Source: Limiplasma sp031556335 (lineage in GTDB: Bacteria > Bacillota > Clostridia > Christensenellales > Aristaeellaceae). Taken from it: DNA of 8,107 nt. The stretch is from the NCBI GenBank assembly GCA_031556335.1, contig JAVBTE010000195.1, positions 1-8,107 on the forward strand, read 5' to 3'. Below are positions 1 to 6,638 of the stretch, piece after piece. The notes under the pieces are model-generated. The model had not been told where the DNA came from, made no database searches, and was given only the letters and a program-made list of their open reading frames with translations. Made by a program: the position numbers and the translations under genes. How positions within the stretch are numbered: position 1 is the first letter of the stretch; each line of letters starts with the position of its first letter.

Positions 1-21
1 TGGTGGGGTTGTGGGTGGGCC

Positions 22-41
22 GGGGGAGGGGGGGGGGGGGG
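22..41 (+). repeat. Poly-G tract (14 G) with adjoining G-runs
   Basis: A run of five G, one A and then fourteen G (28-41) follows further G-runs at 5-8, 13-15 and 17-19. Four or more G-runs with short spacers fit a G-quadruplex motif on the plus strand. A 14-base homopolymer is also prone to slippage and to sequencing error, so its exact length is uncertain. Confidence 0.6.
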
Positions 42-46
42 AACGC

Positions 47-67
47 GCAAGGGGCGCCGCCCCTTGC
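47..67. repeat. Perfect 9-bp hairpin, loop GCC
   Basis: GCAAGGGGC (47-55) and GCCCCTTGC (59-67) are exact reverse complements around a 3-base loop. No U-tract follows in either direction, so it is not a standard intrinsic terminator. It is the first of several tandem palindromes in this leader. Confidence 0.7.
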
Positions 68-74
68 ATCCCCG

Positions 75-91
75 TCAGGGCTTCGCCCTGA
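75..91. repeat. Perfect 7-bp hairpin, loop TTC
   Basis: TCAGGGC (75-81) pairs exactly with GCCCTGA (85-91). On the plus strand it is followed by ACCC and a T7 run (96-102), so it could end plus-strand transcription arriving from outside the window. However, the T-run is also one arm of the next hairpin, and the offset makes this call uncertain. Confidence 0.5.
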
Positions 92-97
92 ACCCTT

Positions 98-126
98 TTT
101 TTCACCGCGCTGCGCGCGGTGAAAAA
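98..126. repeat. Perfect 13-bp hairpin, loop TGC
   Basis: TTTTTCACCGCGC (98-110) and GCGCGGTGAAAAA (114-126) are exact reverse complements, extendable by two T-G wobbles. The T-tract lies on the 5' side and the A-tract on the 3' side, the reverse of a bidirectional rho-independent terminator. Neither transcript would therefore end in a free U-run. A role as an RNA-stabilising or processing structure, or as a dispersed palindromic repeat, is possible but unproven. Confidence 0.65.
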
Positions 127-159
127 GGCTGTATTTTCGGATATTACCAATGATGGGGT

Positions 160-206
160 CTGGGGGCGTACCCCCAGTCAGGGGTCCAGGGGGTGAAACC
201 CCTTGG
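160..206 (+). repeat. Two GC-rich hairpins in the nnr 5' leader
   Basis: CTGGGGG (160-166) pairs perfectly with CCCCCAG (171-177) around loop CGTA. CCAGGGG (186-192) then pairs with CCCCTTGG (199-206) with one bulged T around a GTGAAA loop. The second hairpin ends one base before the AAGGAGG ribosome binding site of nnr. In RNA it could influence access to that site, but no alternative pairing that would make it a switch was seen. Confidence 0.5.
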
Positions 207-207
207 T

Positions 208-214
208 AAGGAGG
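208..214 (+). promoter_or_regulatory. Ribosome binding site that sets the nnr start
   Basis: AAGGAGG lies 5 bases before the ATG at 220. It favours that ATG over an in-frame GTG at 193, which has no such site and would add only nine residues (V/M-KPLGKEVR) not expected in this family. Confidence 0.85.
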
Positions 215-219
215 TTAGG

Positions 220-1767
220 ATGCTTCACACCATTGCCCCAAGCGAAATGAAGCGGGTGGAGACCCGCGCCATCAAAGAAACCGGCGTTACCGGCGAAACC
301 TTGATGCAGCGGGCCGCCGGGCACGTGGCGGCGGCCGTGCGGCGGCATCTGCCGGAGGGCGGCGGCCGGGTGCTGGCCCTGTGCGGCACGGGTAACAACG
401 GCGGCGACGGCATCGCCGCCCTTCGTCTGCTTTGTGGGGAAAATCGCCGCATTACCGCCGGCCTGTGGCTGCTGCCCGGGGCGCTCACCGAGGATTGCGG
501 TCGGGAACTGGCCCGGCTTCGGCAGGACGCGCCGGAGGCGGAGGTGCGGGTGCTGGATGCTTCGGAGGCGGCGCCCGGGTTTCCGTCGGATGTTGCCTGC
601 CTCATTGACGGGCTGTTTGGCACCGGGCTTTCCCGGGATGTGACCGGCCTTTCGGCAGAGCTGTGCCGGCTTGCCACCCAGGCGCAGGAGCAGGGTGTTC
701 CCGTGGTGGCTGTGGACATTCCCTCGGGGCTCCATGGAGAAACCGGGCAGGTGCTGGGCGCGGCGGTGCGGGCCACGGAAACCGTCACCTTCCATCGGCC
801 CAAGCCGGGGTTGTTTCTGGGCGAGGGGCTGAACTGGTCCGGCACAGTCACGGTTTCGGACATCGGCATTCCCCCTGAGTGCGACGACGCGCCCGGGTTT
901 TTCGCGGCCCAGGAGGCGGATATGCCCCGCTTTTTTCCGCCCCGACGGCCCGCAACCCACAAGGGAAGCTATGGCCGGGTGCTGGCGGTGGCCGGATGCC
1001 GGGGCATGGCCGGGGCCGCGGCCATTTGCGCCTTAGCGGCCTTGCGCACCGGGGCCGGGCTGGTGACCGTGGCCTGCCCGGAAGCGATTGTGGATACGGT
1101 GCAGCAGCTTTGCCCCTGCGCTACCTGCCTGCCCTTGCCGGAGGATGACACAGCCGCCTTCGATGCGCTTTTGCCGGCTCTGGCCCAGGCGGACGCCCTG
1201 GCGGTGGGTTGCGGCCTAGGCACAAGCTCCTATGCGGAGGCGCTGATGGCGCGGCTCATCGCGTACCTGTCAGAAACGAAAAAGCCCGCCGTGCTGGACG
1301 CGGACGGGCTGAATCTGCTGGCCAGACGGGGGCTTCCCACTTCCCCGCTTTTCACGGAAAACCAAATCCTTACGCCCCATCCCGCCGAGGCGGCGCGGCT
1401 TTTGGGCCTTGCCACAGACGCGGTTGCAGGGAACGCGCCCAAGGCCGCCCGGCTTTTGCGGGAACGCTTCGGGGCCTCGGTTTTGCTGAAGGGCGCGGCC
1501 AGCCTGCTGCTGGCGGACAACCGGGAAGGGCTGAACCTGCTGGGCACCCCGGCCCTGGCCAAGGGTGGCAGCGGAGACGCGCTGACCGGGGTATTGGCGG
1601 CGCTATTGGCAAACCGGGCAAAGGGCGCTTCTTTCCTGTCCGTTTTTGATGTTTTGCAAGCGGGGGCGGCCCTCCACGGGCTGGCCGCCCGGGCCGCCGA
1701 GCGGCGCTATGGCCGGCGGGGCGTGCTGGCCACGGATGTGTGCGATGGTTTGGGCATGGATTTTTAA
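220..1767 (+). CDS. nnr: Bifunctional NAD(P)H-hydrate epimerase / ADP-dependent dehydratase
   Basis: This 515-residue protein is the two-domain metabolite-repair enzyme (E. coli YjeF/Nnr type). The N-terminal domain epimerises R- and S-NAD(P)HX. The C-terminal domain dehydrates S-NAD(P)HX back to NAD(P)H using ADP. Both halves look intact. The epimerase half (about 1-225) shows GTGNNGGDG (56-64), LIDGLFGTGL (128-137), AVDIPSGL (164-171) and FHRPKPGL (191-198). The dehydratase half (about 240-515) shows HKGSYG (247-252), the GMAGAA stretch (262-267), GCGLG (330-334), LDADGLNLL (359-367), LTPHPAEAARLLG (384-396), and GGSGDALTG (449-457), whose Asp453 is the expected catalytic residue. The length is normal for the fused form. 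It is a cytoplasmic housekeeping enzyme, convergent with the cell-wall operon and apparently unrelated to it. Start chosen by the AAGGAGG site at 208-214. Confidence 0.96.
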   Translation: MLHTIAPSEMKRVETRAIKETGVTGETLMQRAAGHVAAAVRRHLPEGGGRVLALCGTGNNGGDGIAALRLLCGENRRITAGLWLLPGALTEDCGRELARLRQDAPEAEVRVLDASEAAPGFPSDVACLIDGLFGTGLSRDVTGLSAELCRLATQAQEQGVPVVAVDIPSGLHGETGQVLGAAVRATETVTFHRPKPGLFLGEGLNWSGTVTVSDIGIPPECDDAPGFFAAQEADMPRFFPPRRPATHKGSYGRVLAVAGCRGMAGAAAICALAALRTGAGLVTVACPEAIVDTVQQLCPCATCLPLPEDDTAAFDALLPALAQADALAVGCGLGTSSYAEALMARLIAYLSETKKPAVLDADGLNLLARRGLPTSPLFTENQILTPHPAEAARLLGLATDAVAGNAPKAARLLRERFGASVLLKGAASLLLADNREGLNLLGTPALAKGGSGDALTGVLAALLANRAKGASFLSVFDVLQAGAALHGLAARAAERRYGRRGVLATDVCDGLGMDF

Positions 1768-1807
1768 GAGGGGAGCACAGGCAAACTTGTTTGGAGGCGG
1801 GATAAGA

Positions 1808-1930
1808 GCCTGCCCAAAAAGGTTCAGCTGCGAGGAAGCGCGGCGGCATAAGGGGATGAGCGTACACTGAAGTACGTGATTCCCCTTTGCTGCCACCGCT
1901 GATGACGCAGATGGGCCTTTTTCAGCAGGC
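1808..1930. repeat. Imperfect long palindrome between convergent genes (MITE-like or bidirectional terminator)
   Basis: Nested arms share one centre near 1868.5-1869. GCCTGCCCAAAAAGG (1808-1822) pairs with CCTTTTTCAGCAGGC (1916-1930) at 13 of 15 positions. CTGCG (1828-1832) pairs with CGCAG (1906-1910). AGCGCGGCGGCA (1837-1848) pairs imperfectly with TGCTGCCACCGCT (1888-1900). AAGGGGA (1850-1856) pairs with TCCCCTT (1881-1887). GTAC (1862-1865) pairs with GTAC (1872-1875) around the apical loop ACTGAA. The inner hairpin is followed within about 5-8 bases by a T5 run on both strands, so it could end both nnr and the PBP operon. The size and terminal inverted repeats also fit a miniature inverted-repeat element. 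No transposase is present and no clear target duplication was seen. Confidence 0.65.
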
Positions 1931-1935
1931 CTTTG

Positions 1936-3363
1936 TTATTCCCCGTAGTGGTCCGCCAGATATGCAAAGATTTTCCCGGCAATGGGCGCGGCCACGGCGC
2001 CGCCGCTGTCGCCGTCCTCCACCAGCACGCAGCAGGCGTAGGGCAAGGCTTCGTCCGCAATATAGCCCACAAACCAGGCATGGGTCACGGCTTTGCCGTC
2101 CAGGGCGCTTTCGGCGCTGCCGGTTTTGCCCGCCACCGTGATGCCTTTCACCCGGGCGGCTGTGCCCGTGCCTGTTTGCACCACTTCTTTCATATAGCCG
2201 TCCAGGGTTTGGGCAATGACCGGGTCGCACACCCGGCCATACTCCTTTTGGGTATACCGCAGGCGGGTCAGCCCCAGCGGGCTTTGCACCCGGGCCAACA
2301 GCCGCGGTTCCATCATCATGCCGCCATTGGCGATGGACGCGGCCACCATGCACATGTGCAGCGGCGTGGCCGCCACCTGGCTTTGCCCCGCGCCGCTCCA
2401 GGCCACCTCCAGGCTGTTGCGGTTTTTTGTGGGGTAAATGCTGTTTTCCACCACAAAATCCCGAAAAAGAAAGTTATCATTGAAGCCGAAGCTTTCGGCG
2501 GTCTTGCGCAGGGCGGCGTCCCCCAGGATCAGCGCGCACTGGGCAAAGGCGTTGTTGCAGCTGACGGCAAAGGCCCTTTCCAGGGCAATGGGCCCGTGTT
2601 GCGCCCTGCCATAGTCGTGAATCTCCTGGTCCAGCACCCGGGTGGCCCCGGTGCACTCAAATAGATGGGTGGTGGCGTCCTTCAGGTTTTCCAGCGCGGA
2701 AACCGCCGTGACGACCTTAAAGGTGGAGCCTGGGGGCAGCGTGCTTTGCAGCGCCCGGTTCCAGAAGGGATGCCGGGGATTTTTCCGGTCCTTGTCCGTC
2801 AAATTGGCCGGATCAAACACGGGCAGGCTCACCATGGCCAGCACTTCCCCGGTTTTGTAGTTCATCACCACCGCCGCGCCGCTCTTGTCTTTGGTCTTTT
2901 CGCCGCTTTCAAAGGCGTCCACAATGCTGGTGGACAGCTTGCTGTCCACGGTCAGCGTCACATTGTCGCCCCGCCGGGTTTCGCCCTTCATCAGGTCGGC
3001 GATCCTTTCCCACAAAGACGTTTCAAAGCCCAGCAAATAGCTGGCCTGGAAGGAATCCACGCCGTTGGCGATATTGCCGTCCTCATCGCCAATCAGGTGC
3101 ACAATGGCCCGCCGGCTTTTGATGTTGCTTTGATACGTGCGGTTTCCATCCCCGTCGGTGGAGGCCAGCACCACGCCTTTGCGGTCGATGATGTCCCCCT
3201 TGGTAACGGTTCGCCGGGCGCTTTGGTAGCGCGTGTTGCGGGAGCTGGAAAACCACCGGCTGCCGTAGTTGGACACCGAATATACGCCATATACCGCCGC
3301 CACGCCCAGCAGCCCAATAATGACCAGCGTCAACAGGCGAAAGCGGAATTTTAATTGCCTCAT
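1936..3363 (-). CDS. Class B penicillin-binding protein (transpeptidase), PbpA/FtsI-like
   Basis: This 475-residue protein is a D,D-transpeptidase that cross-links peptidoglycan outside the membrane. One N-terminal membrane helix is visible (about 10-31). It is followed by the KGDIIDRKGVVLA motif (55-67) typical of class B PBPs and a short linker domain. The transpeptidase domain (about 160-475) has all three active-site motifs: STFK with nucleophile Ser213, SCN (268-270) and KTG (413-415). The length is close to that of small class B enzymes such as mycobacterial PbpA and well below that of multi-domain PBP2 proteins; no PASTA repeats follow. An AAAGGAGGA site (3370-3378) lies 6 bases before the ATG. 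It is the last gene of the operon, 29 bases after the GT-C-like gene, and is the probable cross-linking partner of the SEDS protein encoded upstream. Which process it serves (division, elongation or sporulation) cannot be decided. Confidence 0.95.
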   Translation of the reverse strand: MRQLKFRFRLLTLVIIGLLGVAAVYGVYSVSNYGSRWFSSSRNTRYQSARRTVTKGDIIDRKGVVLASTDGDGNRTYQSNIKSRRAIVHLIGDEDGNIANGVDSFQASYLLGFETSLWERIADLMKGETRRGDNVTLTVDSKLSTSIVDAFESGEKTKDKSGAAVVMNYKTGEVLAMVSLPVFDPANLTDKDRKNPRHPFWNRALQSTLPPGSTFKVVTAVSALENLKDATTHLFECTGATRVLDQEIHDYGRAQHGPIALERAFAVSCNNAFAQCALILGDAALRKTAESFGFNDNFLFRDFVVENSIYPTKNRNSLEVAWSGAGQSQVAATPLHMCMVAASIANGGMMMEPRLLARVQSPLGLTRLRYTQKEYGRVCDPVIAQTLDGYMKEVVQTGTGTAARVKGITVAGKTGSAESALDGKAVTHAWFVGYIADEALPYACCVLVEDGDSGGAVAAPIAGKIFAYLADHYGE

Positions 3364-3392
3364 CAGATGTCCTCCTTTCGGGGTGGGTGGGG

Positions 3393-5312
3393 CTATTCAG
3401 AAACAGGGGTCAAGGTCATTGGCGTTGTCTCCAGGTCAATCCGGTACAGTTGCTCCAAATCCAGTGCAATACCAAAGCTTCTGCACAAAAAGCCATAGTT
3501 TTCGTTCTCCTCATCCAGGGCCACCACATGGGTGATTCCACGCTCCACAATGTACTCTTTCAAAGCTTCCGGCCCATCCCCGGCTTCCCGCACCTGCGTC
3601 GGCAATCCCACAAAGGAAACGGGCACCATGGCGTAGGCCAGAAAAAATGTCACATTGCTGGTGGCAGGCAATATTCGGGTTTGGGCGCGCGCTTCCTCTG
3701 CGATGCCCAAAGCCCAGGCTGGATACGGCCATTGGGAAGGGCCCCGGCTTCTGCGGGTTTGCATCTGCGCATAATGCGACGGCCACATATACCACATCGC
3801 CTGATAGTTTCCAAAAACAAACATCACCGTCACCAGCGTCGCTAAAATACGCCGCGACGCAACCCTGGCCCCCGCTTCACGCAGCCTCTGCATTTCATTG
3901 GCGAGAATCCCAATGCCCAGATAGGCCATTCCAAAATAGTACGGCATAAAATAGCGGTCCATCAGTTGCACAACATCTTCCATATCCTTGGCATAATGAT
4001 ATACCTCATGGCTAAAGATGGTAAAAAAGCTGAGTGCAAACACCAAAAGGTAGAAAAGCCCTGTCAGCGTGGAAAAGCCAGCCATGCGCACCGCCGCGCC
4101 GCGCCAGGAAAGCCTCTCTTCCCCTTGCACACTGCGGCGGCAAAACAGCGGAATCAGCGCAAACGTCACCATCCAACCGGCCATGGGCAGACCAACCAGG
4201 GACTTGGTTCCGTCCCAATATCCGCTCATATTATGGGGCGATGCGAAAAAAGCACGTGCGATATACCGCAAAACATTGCCGAGGCCAGCGGGGCGTTCAT
4301 AGACACCCTGGAGCAGCGCCCGCACCACATCAGACCCCTTGTTGACCAAGTAATTTCCCAGGCCCATCACCCTGCAAAATATGAACCATGCAATGAAGGT
4401 CACAAGTGGCGCCAGCAACACGCAGATCCAGCGGAGTGTCAGCTTTTCCTTTCTCCTCTTTTGGTTTTGGCAAACCAAAAAGAAGAAAAGAAGGGAGGCT
4501 GCCACCCATACCATGGCCACCTGCTTCACCAGCACCATGGCCGCAAGCCCTGCCCCAGCCGCCAACATAGGCAACCTTGCGCTTCCATGGCTTGCCTCCC
4601 ACAAATAAAATAGGCAGTATCCAAAAAAGAAACCCAACGCGGCGTCTGTGCTCAGCGCATAATACGCCGCATCGCTAAATACCGTGGGGCCCAAGACTGC
4701 GGCGACCAGATACAGAAGCCACAAATACCATTGGCGAAACGTCACCCGGCGCAGGAGCGGTAAAAACATCAGGGACCCCGTGAAAAACAACCCGAAATAG
4801 AGCGCGTTTTCCCGCCATACACCCAGCACATGCAAATACCACCACTGCACCAACTGCATCCCCGGCGTATAGCTGCTGAAACTCAGCGCGCAATGGCGCA
4901 GCCCGTCCACCAGGCCATTGCTATACCAGAGAGATTTGGTCTCCACTGCCCAATAGTTCAGGTCGTCCCCCAAAAAAACATAGCGGGTGCTGGTCAATAC
5001 CCAAAAAAGCACCGCCGTCATTACAACGCACACCAGCCCCGGGGTCAAGAAATATTGCTTCAGAAAGGTGAAAAAAGTAGCGCCGAATGACCGCCGCCGC
5101 AGGAAACAAACAGCAAGCCCCACAGCCGTAGCAGCCAACAGCGCGAGGGAGATGCCGTCCACCCAGCTTAACCGGCGCAGCATCCCCAGCACAAACAACA
5201 AGAGGATTCCCAGGCAAGCCGTCAAAGGCAATGTTTCTTCCAGCCGTCTGCGATACCGCGCGCTTAGCAACCCGGCAAAGCACAACACCCCAAGAATATT
5301 GACTGCCCCCAT
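3393..5312 (-). CDS. Polytopic membrane protein resembling GT-C glycosyltransferases
   Basis: This 639-residue protein has roughly 12-14 hydrophobic segments by eye between residues 2 and 508, then a soluble tail of about 130 residues. Features recalling the GT-C fold (ArnT/PMT-like enzymes using polyprenyl-phosphate sugars) are an acidic pair FLGDDLNYW (Asp116-Asp117) soon after a membrane helix, SSYTPGMQLVQWW (146-158) in the same loop, an STDAALGF motif (221-228), and MDRYFMPYY (451-459), similar to the RY-x-x-P segment late in such proteins. The tail contains EYIVERGITHVVALD (586-600), like the C-terminal domain of several bacterial GT-C proteins. The gene sits 30 bases after the SEDS gene and 29 bases before the PBP gene, with a strong AAAGGAGGAGG site (5320-5330) 7 bases from its ATG. 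Its base composition looks less GC-rich than its neighbours in the lines I counted. Donor and acceptor are unknown; an O-antigen-ligase-like or other multi-pass function is not excluded. Confidence 0.7.
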   Translation of the reverse strand: MGAVNILGVLCFAGLLSARYRRRLEETLPLTACLGILLLFVLGMLRRLSWVDGISLALLAATAVGLAVCFLRRRSFGATFFTFLKQYFLTPGLVCVVMTAVLFWVLTSTRYVFLGDDLNYWAVETKSLWYSNGLVDGLRHCALSFSSYTPGMQLVQWWYLHVLGVWRENALYFGLFFTGSLMFLPLLRRVTFRQWYLWLLYLVAAVLGPTVFSDAAYYALSTDAALGFFFGYCLFYLWEASHGSARLPMLAAGAGLAAMVLVKQVAMVWVAASLLFFFLVCQNQKRRKEKLTLRWICVLLAPLVTFIAWFIFCRVMGLGNYLVNKGSDVVRALLQGVYERPAGLGNVLRYIARAFFASPHNMSGYWDGTKSLVGLPMAGWMVTFALIPLFCRRSVQGEERLSWRGAAVRMAGFSTLTGLFYLLVFALSFFTIFSHEVYHYAKDMEDVVQLMDRYFMPYYFGMAYLGIGILANEMQRLREAGARVASRRILATLVTVMFVFGNYQAMWYMWPSHYAQMQTRRSRGPSQWPYPAWALGIAEEARAQTRILPATSNVTFFLAYAMVPVSFVGLPTQVREAGDGPEALKEYIVERGITHVVALDEENENYGFLCRSFGIALDLEQLYRIDLETTPMTLTPVSE

Positions 5313-5342
5313 AGGACTTCCTCCTCCTTTGTATTTCCATCC

Positions 5343-6638
5343 CTACGCCTCCGGCAGCATGCCCTCTTCCCGCATGGAATGGCTGATTTCGTAGTCATAC
5401 TCCAGGTCGTCCTGGTTGACGCTGGCCACGCCCTGAAGTAGCCCGATCAGGCCCATGCAGCTTACCAGCGACGTGCCGCCGTAGCTGACAAAGGGCATAG
5501 TCACGCCGGTCAGGGGGATCAGTTTCAGCACCCCGCCGATGATGACAAAGGTCTGAACGCCCAGCATCACGGTGCAGCCCATGGCCAGCAGGGCGTGAAA
5601 GCTGTGCCGGGCCGAGGCCGCGATGGACGTGCCCCGCAAAATGAGGATCACATACATCACCAGCACCAGCATGCCGAAAATGATGCCAAACTGCTCGCAG
5701 ATCACCGCAAAAATGCAGTCCGTAAAATAGACGGGAATCACCCGGGGCGCGCCCAGGCCCAGGCCCACGCCAAACAGGCCCCCCGAGGCGATGGCCATCA
5801 GCATCTGCACGATTTGATAGCCGGATGTTTCGTAGTATAGCCAGGGGTTGCGCCAAATGGCCACCCGCTTTTTCACATGGGCAAACATCTGGTAGCCCAG
5901 CACCGCCGCGCCGCCGCCCCCCGCAATGCCCAGCGCCGTCAGGGGCAGGTTGCCCGTGGCGGAGAAAAACAGGAACAGGGCGGTGGTGTAATAAATAAGC
6001 GCGGTGCCCAGGTCCTTTTGCAGCATCAAAACCCCCAGGGAAAACAGCACGAACACCAGCCAGGGAAACATCTTCCGCTCGCTCATGAAATAGCTGAGGA
6101 TGATGAGCAGGGCCAGCTTCACCATTTCGCTGGGCTGCAGGCTGGTACCCCCCACATTGATCCAGTTGGTGGCGCCGTTTTGCTCCGTGCCAATGGCCAG
6201 GGGCAGCGCAAGCAAAGCGGCGGCCCCCAGCATGATGAGGGGCATGAAAAATTTCCATCGGCGAATGTAGCGCACCAACAGGATGCACACCAGCATCATC
6301 ACGATGCCCACGCCGTAGTAAATGGCCTGCTGCAAGCCCCGGGAGGTGCCCGCGCCCCGGTCGGTGGAGAACAGCACCAAAACGCCCAGGGCGCACAAAA
6401 AGTTGGCGATCGCAAGCAGCAGCTTGTCCGCGGGGAAAAAACGGGGCAGCCACATGGTGGCAATGTAAATGAGGGCGGGCACGATCACCGCCAGGGCCAG
6501 GCCCTTCCACTGGATTTCTCCGTTAAGGGCAATCAGCAGAAAGGCGCTGAAATAAAACAGCATGATGACGGAAACCAGCCTGCGGTCCGGATGCTTTTTC
6601 TGGGCCCGCCTTCTTTTGGGCGAAGGGCGCCGTCTCAT
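5343..6638 (-). CDS. SEDS peptidoglycan glycosyltransferase, FtsW/RodA/SpoVE family
   Basis: This 431-residue polytopic membrane protein polymerises lipid II into glycan strands in partnership with a class B PBP. The N-terminus is basic (RRRPSPKRRRAQKK, 2-15) and about ten membrane helices follow. Family motifs are TNWINVGGTSLQPSEMVKL (157-175), QKDLGTA (207-213), AIASGGLFGVGLGLG (282-296), FTDCIFAVICEQFG (305-318) and PLTGVTMPFVSYGGTS (375-390). Asp307 in the TD motif aligns with the aspartate essential in RodA and FtsW. The preceding residues read IPVYF rather than the E-x-H of classical FtsW, which fits a divergent, PbpA-linked subgroup. The ATG overlaps the FHA gene stop as ATGA (6635-6638), implying translational coupling. 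A longer in-frame start at 6671 is disfavoured. Whether it is an FtsW, RodA or SpoVE functional equivalent is not decidable here. Confidence 0.95.
   Translation of the reverse strand: MRRRPSPKRRRAQKKHPDRRLVSVIMLFYFSAFLLIALNGEIQWKGLALAVIVPALIYIATMWLPRFFPADKLLLAIANFLCALGVLVLFSTDRGAGTSRGLQQAIYYGVGIVMMLVCILLVRYIRRWKFFMPLIMLGAAALLALPLAIGTEQNGATNWINVGGTSLQPSEMVKLALLIILSYFMSERKMFPWLVFVLFSLGVLMLQKDLGTALIYYTTALFLFFSATGNLPLTALGIAGGGGAAVLGYQMFAHVKKRVAIWRNPWLYYETSGYQIVQMLMAIASGGLFGVGLGLGAPRVIPVYFTDCIFAVICEQFGIIFGMLVLVMYVILILRGTSIAASARHSFHALLAMGCTVMLGVQTFVIIGGVLKLIPLTGVTMPFVSYGGTSLVSCMGLIGLLQGVASVNQDDLEYDYEISHSMREEGMLPEA
6635..6638 (-). promoter_or_regulatory. ATGA stop/start overlap coupling the FHA and SEDS genes
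   Basis: Read on the minus strand, the four bases ATGA contain the SEDS start (ATG) and the FHA-protein stop (TGA). A GGAGGG site (6648-6653) sits 9 bases upstream inside the FHA gene. The arrangement points to translational coupling and a fixed ratio of the two proteins. Confidence 0.85.

Larger units (their letters stand above)
1..219. other. Gene-free, G-rich leader with tandem hairpins
   Basis: No convincing coding region is seen here. The first 41 bases are very G-rich, with runs of 4, 3, 3, 5 and finally 14 G (28-41). Five hairpin-forming units follow in tandem up to the nnr ribosome binding site: 47-67, 75-91, 98-126, 160-177 and 186-206. The stretch resembles the GC-rich intergenic palindromic filler seen in many GC-rich anaerobes, where GGGGTCC-type blocks recur; here GGGGTC occurs at 155-160 and again at 181-186. 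No clear sigma-A promoter was found for nnr. The upstream gene lies outside the window. Confidence 0.6.

Noticed and set aside
118..146. Possible promoter for nnr (GGTGAA and ATATTA, 17-bp spacing)
   Set aside because: The -35-like hexamer is poor and lies inside the arm of a perfect hairpin. It cannot be told from chance.
193..219. In-frame GTG start extending Nnr by nine residues
   Set aside because: It has no ribosome binding site, and it would place the strong AAGGAGG at 208-214 inside the coding region. The family N-terminus fits the ATG at 220.
1933..2664. Long plus-strand open frame opposite the PBP gene
   Set aside because: It is an antisense shadow of a GC-rich coding sequence. It has no family motifs, and the opposite strand carries an intact PBP with all active-site motifs.
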